From the NCBI RefSeq assembly GCF_000485595.1, contig NW_014577352.1, positions 126,059 through 147,048 of the forward strand: a stretch of 20,990 nucleotides of DNA. Reading direction: 5' to 3'. The notes under the pieces were generated by a model, which saw only the letters and a list, made by a program, of their open reading frames with translations, ran no database searches and was not told the DNA's origin. Below are positions 16,216-20,990 of the stretch, piece by piece. Numbering within the stretch: the first letter of the stretch is position 1; each line of letters opens with the position of its first letter. Source of the DNA: Priapulus caudatus. Taxonomy: Eukaryota > Priapulida > Priapulimorpha > Priapulimorphida > Priapulidae. Both the position numbers and the translations under genes were made by a program.

Positions 16216-16924
16216 CTATAAGCCCCCTCCACCCGCCCTACCTCCCCCCACCTTCTGCCGTACCCCTCACCCCCGCCCCACCACCACTACCTCGCGCTCA
16301 GCATTCCATGAAAATTAATAAGAGCAAAATTAAACATTACACAGCTAGTAATCTTCGTTTAATTTGAGAAGAAATGTATGAAAGTACACTACAATGATCA
16401 AGTGAATTTTCAACAGACAACTCACGAGTCCTATATATATAAATAACATTCACTTGAAGGATTGTAGTAATTTTTTCAACAGACGAGCTCACGGTAGCTA
16501 TAGTATAATTTAATATATATAACATTTACACCTTGACATTTTATTACTGCCTACGCGGCTGCGTTGCCATTACTTGTGTTGTGTAGCCACATTTACAGTG
16601 AAAACCCCATAACTACTTAACAACTTGACTTACTAAACAATAATTCTTATGACATCTTTATGACATTACGATAACACCGTCACGTCCGCACTGACTGGCT
16701 GTTAGTGCCGCTGAAACTTGCCAAAATGTAACTGGTACCGATCCCACCCTTGGCTAGCGTTGCTGGGCTGCAGAGCAGCATAGGATAGAAGATACATCCA
16801 TCAAATCCTCGAATATAAATTCCGTTGCGACGTTTTCCATTGTTTAACGGACATCTGGACCCGCCAGGCCTACCGAATCAAGCAACGTTGATATTACATA
16901 CAACATTATCTAATTAGTAGCTCC

Positions 16925-17485
16925 ACTACATAGTCATGATCAGCTTTAGAATCCGGGCATGAGCGTGGTCCGTCCGTGCGTCCGTCCGCCGTCGCTCGTG
17001 CTCAACAGTTGGGCACAAATATTAACCGCTCGATGATACAGTACAATGTGGGACGTGCGGGGGGGTAATCGAAAAACGTATTGATTCGAAGCGGGTCAAA
17101 GGCCGAGGTTAAGAGAAGGCGCGGAACATCCTCCTTAATTAAAGTATAGGAGAAAGCAGAATTGCGCACAAATCTAAACGGGCTCGACCTAGTAGGCTTG
17201 TATAAGTCGATGTAACTAGCATCATGTAGGCAAAAGCCATCACTGTGCCGAATTGAGGTCACCGTCAAAGGCAATGGGCACAGGGAAAGATTAACATTTT
17301 CTGAGGACATGGTCTGACGGACGATGAAAAACTTTTGTTTCAGCATCCCTACCCATTTTAGCTTATGGAAAGACAAAATGACTTCGCGACATGCAAAGAC
17401 GTTCCGGATAACCTTTGACCGCAGAGAGGTTAACATGATTGGTTGACGTTAACAAGACGAAGCCTTTTGCATTATTAAGAGCCCA
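16925..17485. repeat. Repeat R, inverted copy (pairs with 9863-10500)
   Basis: Contains GTCCGTCCGTGCGTCCGTCC at the left, TTTCTGAGGACATGGTCTGA in the middle and AACCTTTGACCGCAGAGAGG at the right: the reverse complement of copy 1 landmarks. A 144-codon open frame on the minus strand (17002-17436) runs through it. I consider it non-coding because the homologous copies are not open. Confidence 0.8.
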
Positions 17486-17768
17486 TACCTGTGTGAATTA
17501 GGCACAGTTTCAACATTGAAATGCAAAAGGCAAAGTTGTTGAACAAGGTTACGCCCTTAAATCATATATTTCTCAACAGTCCTCATAGCACCCGAAGGCT
17601 GAATCAGTGACGCTTGCGTGTAGGCAAAAACCGCGCACCCAGCGGCACCTTTAATCATAAATGTTGCTCCAACCTGCAATGCACAGGTGTCTGCAATCAA
17701 AGATAGTGTGCGAAAGGAGCCGAATATTGTTCGACTGCTACGAACAGCAAACACAAAAAAGAAGACCA

Positions 17769-17833
17769 TTTTCAAATTTTTTTTTTTTTTTTAATTTTTT
17801 TTTTTTTTGATTTCAGTTTTTTTTTTTTTTTTT
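17769..17833. repeat. Poly(T) tract interrupted twice, right arm only
   Basis: Three long T runs are separated by AA and GATTTCAG. The left-arm counterpart (around 9525-9555, between GACGTCTTATA and TTCTTTATTCTTG) has no such tract. It is either an arm-specific insertion or expansion, or a homopolymer artefact. Confidence 0.85.
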
Positions 17834-18029
17834 GTGCGCGTCTATCTATAAGACGTCTGCTATGCACAAGAATTATCAGCAAACACCAGACACCAGACAG
17901 CCCCTGTCCACTGCGCACTTCTACACTATATCATATGAACGACTGAACTCTTACAATATACTCAACGTTACCGATCTTCCTTGGCCAAGAATAACCTGCC
18001 GTGTTCCGTCTGGGGAAAGCAAGTGGCCC

Positions 18030-18125
18030 GAACGATCATCCCCCCTCTCCCTCTCTCTCCTCTCGCCGCCCTCTCACTTCCTCATTTTTCTCTCCCCCCT
18101 CTCTCTCGCTCTTTCCTCTGCAATA
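18030..18125. repeat. CT-rich pyrimidine tract (mirror of 9206-9294)
   Basis: CCCCCCTCTCCCTCTCTCTC-type sequence, flanked on its right by AATAAAAAAAGTTCGCAAAT and TCACTACGCACGACTGAAAT. These are the reverse complements of the left arm's flanks. It confirms that the arms align at this point. Confidence 0.9.
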
Positions 18126-19424
18126 AAAAAAGTTCGCAAATAGGTGAGCAAACTGCTATTGCATATCTGCGCATACAAAGTGTCACTACGCACGACTGAA
18201 ATTGAGTTATAAACCTCAGCAACAGACCTCAGAATGATGCCCAAACGCTCGCGCTCTTAATGCTCAATGGCTAGTACCAAGGTCAAGGCATTTACTGAAC
18301 TACAGATGGTCAACAACACTGTGAATACATTTTAACGAGCTTGCTTAATCGTGAGGCACGAGATACAAACAACCACTGAGAACGATACCACAGCGACAGT
18401 TATCTCAGCCCATTACAAAGGAACAATCGAATAGGACGGATAGAATGCTACTGAAGGATCAGCAAAACGATGGCCAACTCGCCCCGCTGGTGGCACGCCG
18501 TCTCTTAAAAATCCACTAAGCCTGTCGTGCTTGATAATCATCGACCTAGGATGTAGAAACCGCCCAGCGTGGGTACCAACGTGCCACGGCTGTACCTCTC
18601 GGGACTTTGTGACGAAGTGTAAGGAAGAGCTATTCTACCCAGATCCCGTAATAGTGGCCTTACACGCGTGAGTGGTGAACACCATTGCAGCGCTATTAAA
18701 GCAATAATAAAGAACAAACAACTAGAGTAAAGTAATCCATACTCTTTAAGTACACGACCTAATTATCGCATCCCCATAAACGGCGAATGCTACAATCGAG
18801 GTGCGGAGCACCAAATCACATAACGTACGAGTTATAGCTAACGTAGGCCGACTCTGACCCAATCTCGTCTAATTGCAACCAGTCGCCTCTATTCTCTTTC
18901 CGATCTCCTCCCTAAGTCCGAACGTTCTACTACTCAAGAGGGTAGACACCCAGAGCTATTTTTATGGTCATCGCACACGTTACGCTGAAGGCTATTTCAC
19001 ATGTCATCCACTTTAATACACACTAGGCCTTAAGCCAACCTGGAACAATACTTATTCCATATATATACGTCTTCGACGTATACAATGCTTTATATCTTTC
19101 GCATTCGGTCGCAACCAAACTTCGCCCGCTCATTCACCCACAGGTGGCGCTCTGACGAGACACGTAATTCTAAACCACTCGCTGCAGCGATTCTACTCGC
19201 TACACATTCTACAAAAATATAATAGAACTGAAATATAGTGAATATATATCTGATACAACTGAAATAAATACGAAAGGAAAAGTATGAAGATTACATCATT
19301 TTGAATCTTTGAATATATAAATAACAACAAAGCAGGTGCAAAAGCAAGAACAAGTAGCTCTATGTGAGTTAGCTAGGTTGTCTTACCCACACACAATCGC
19401 ATAATAACCATCGTTCTGTTACAG

Positions 19425-20739
19425 TATCTGAATCCAACAACCCCTTGCCACTAGATAACACTGCAAGAAACTGAACAATGAAGGTACATCCTCAGATAGA
19501 GGAATTGGGAGAACAATACTACATCCTCTCCTATGCCTTGTGGGCGACTGAACTGGGATAGTTTACTAATAGCAAATAATATTAAAGATCAGTGGTTCTG
19601 ATTTTTATTTGGATATTACCTGAATCCCATTACTTCATTGCATATCAATAAACAAATTGATGATAAGTGCTGTGAATACGTTGGCTAAGGTCTGTACTGT
19701 GCGGAATTGGTGTGTACGTAGCATATCGTGAATGGGATTAGATTTTGTAATCAGTACCACAGGCAAACCTTGAAATCGGTTAGTTCATACATTACCATGA
19801 CCTCTAACATATCTTTATTCGTGATATGTTTGCTCATTCTGGCGGTGTAGCTAATGCCTGTGCTTATAGGAAGGACTGTTTTGAGCAGACAGGAACCGAT
19901 GTACATCACTGAATATAAAAGAACAAGGAAAATGCCCCAATGGTCAGTAAAAATTCAATACGCTATAGTTTACACCATGCAATGCATGTTGAGACTCAGC
20001 AAAATTTTACCTTCCACCACACTACATACTCAGTCTGTGGTGCATGTTCACAGCTACGGAGATGCATGTTGATGTAACCTATTTCTTGCTAAGTATGTTG
20101 CAATGGTACCTGAGGTTACACTTATTCGTTTTAGATTAAGTTCTGACCCATGAGGTCCGACCTCGCTCTCAAGTAGCTTAACGTTACTAACATACGACAT
20201 AAAGTGGAACGCATTGCTATGATTTGTTCCTACTGAATTGGACAGAATGTAAGTATACTCAGGTCGAAACATATCAAACCTTTATAGAACTATACATAAA
20301 GCAACCACATCTTGCATTCTTATAGCTGTCCGGCAATGTTCGACTGTTCTGCAGATGTGGACAAATGTATAAGTCTGAGATAAGAGAACATCTCCATCCA
20401 GCTAGGAAATTGTAACGAACAGATACTGATGTGTGTGAGCTTGATCGCTTTCATGTTTACATATGTTTACTCTCCAGACTAATTTGGTTAACTTTAATCA
20501 AACTTTTTGATCTTCCTTGGGGGGTAAAGACCGGATTGGCATTGGTGGATTAGCGTCAATAAAAAAGTCGCGAGTATGCATTAACGCAGATAGAGATGTG
20601 CCCTACTATGATCATATAAATTTACATCTGACAGGAGGCAGCATGGTACCACGATCCACTGGCATGAAGGCAGCAAAAAAAGAATTAAGAGAAGGGACAA
20701 AACGCTTGTCACTCTGGCCTGACTCCCTAGAAGCTACAT
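19425..20739 (+). pseudogene. CBS: Inverted, broken copy of five CBS exons
   Basis: Mirror copies lie at 19425-19483, 19870-19946, 20135-20248, 20355-20431 and 20635-20739. They correspond to the intact exons at 7688, 7137, 6795, 6598 and 6262. Splice-site neighbourhoods are still visible (TTACAG, TTTTAG, GTAAGT), but every exon except the last has lost several bases (59/70, 77/92, 114/126, 77/85, 105/106 nt), and no reading frame survives. Introns are as diverged as exons. As a biological feature it would be a dead segmental duplicate, head-to-head with the real gene. As an artefact it would be a low-quality reverse-strand read of the same locus. Confidence 0.88.
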
Positions 20740-20990
20740 TAAGAAACTGTAGCTCGCGAAGGGAAACGGTCTTACATGTGTTTTTTATTACATTAATCAA
20801 ACACCATTTGCTATCAACCAGATATGTAGGCGCCACTTAGCTAATTTTGCGCAGGTGTTGAGTTTGATTGTTTACTGCACGGGTGGTTGGCATTGGTATT
20901 GAGAAATAAGCGCATTACACAAGCACGGTCTCAAAATATCATTAACAAACGGACTTAGAAACAGAGGAGCTCGCTGGAAAGTGTTTTTAT

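Larger units (their letters stand above)
15376..20990. repeat. Right arm of giant inverted repeat
   Basis: Reverse-complement counterpart of the left arm, continuing to the last base of the window. It is shorter than the left: the distance across the shared CBS exons is 1315 nt here against 1496 nt on the left, and from apex to the first shared exon 4049 nt against about 4660. Deletions are therefore spread all along it. No intact coding sequence remains. It starts just after the exact tandem duplication at 15173-15348. Confidence 0.88.

Noticed and set aside
17002-17436. 144-codon open frame on the minus strand, the longest in the window
   Set aside because: It runs through repeat R. The homologous copies at 9863-10500, 11400-12020 and 15700-16215 are not open in this frame, and no motif is recognisable.
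20517-20840. 107-codon plus-strand frame overlapping a CBS exon copy
   Set aside because: It reads only part of the broken exon copy and continues into intron-derived sequence. Not a new gene.

Overview
This window is eukaryotic and almost certainly comes from an invertebrate animal. It contains one recognisable host gene, cystathionine beta-synthase (CBS), split into many short exons with consensus GT-AG introns. It also holds a Helitron, a palindromic MITE-like element, microsatellites and dispersed repeats. The TCGCGAA-rich repeats resemble what I have seen in sponges and other marine invertebrates, but I do not assign a species.

Layout. Positions 1-1306 are repeat-bearing sequence and the probable 3' UTR of CBS. 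CBS runs on the minus strand from a start codon at 14272 to a stop at 1307. Thirteen exons can be placed. The last nine (7757 down to 1307) are perfectly open, with exactly matching intron phases. Exon 1 (14272-14115) is also intact and carries the Cys and His expected to ligate heme. Exons 2, 3 and 4 (13799-12664) are recognisable and keep their splice sites, but small indels break them. The exon or exons coding about 50 residues before 7757 were not found. Introns hold a 418-bp palindromic element (1837-2254), a TCGCGAA-rich repeat, and a Helitron of about 2.8 kb (3161-5928) with relics of PIF1-like helicase and a tRNA-like sequence.

The main structural surprise is a giant inverted repeat. 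About 5970-12418 matches, as reverse complement, about 15376 to the end of the window, where the right arm runs off the edge. The arms carry the same order of landmarks: CBS exons, an LTR-like segment, a GA/CT tract, two copies of a roughly 600-bp repeat with TGACCTTTGACC motifs, and a short coding-like segment near the apex. The right arm's CBS exon copies (+ strand, 19425-20739) are riddled with small, deletion-biased indels: 432 nt against 479 nt in the intact exons.

Two explanations compete: an inverted segmental duplication now decaying, or an assembly problem (a fold-back or gap-filled region resting on uncorrected long reads). I favour at least partial sequencing or assembly error. Exons 2-4 of the otherwise intact gene, which have no second copy in the window, show the same kind of indels. 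An exact 87-bp tandem duplication also sits at the junction where the right arm begins. I found no prokaryotic operon, CRISPR array, defence system or clearly new protein system.
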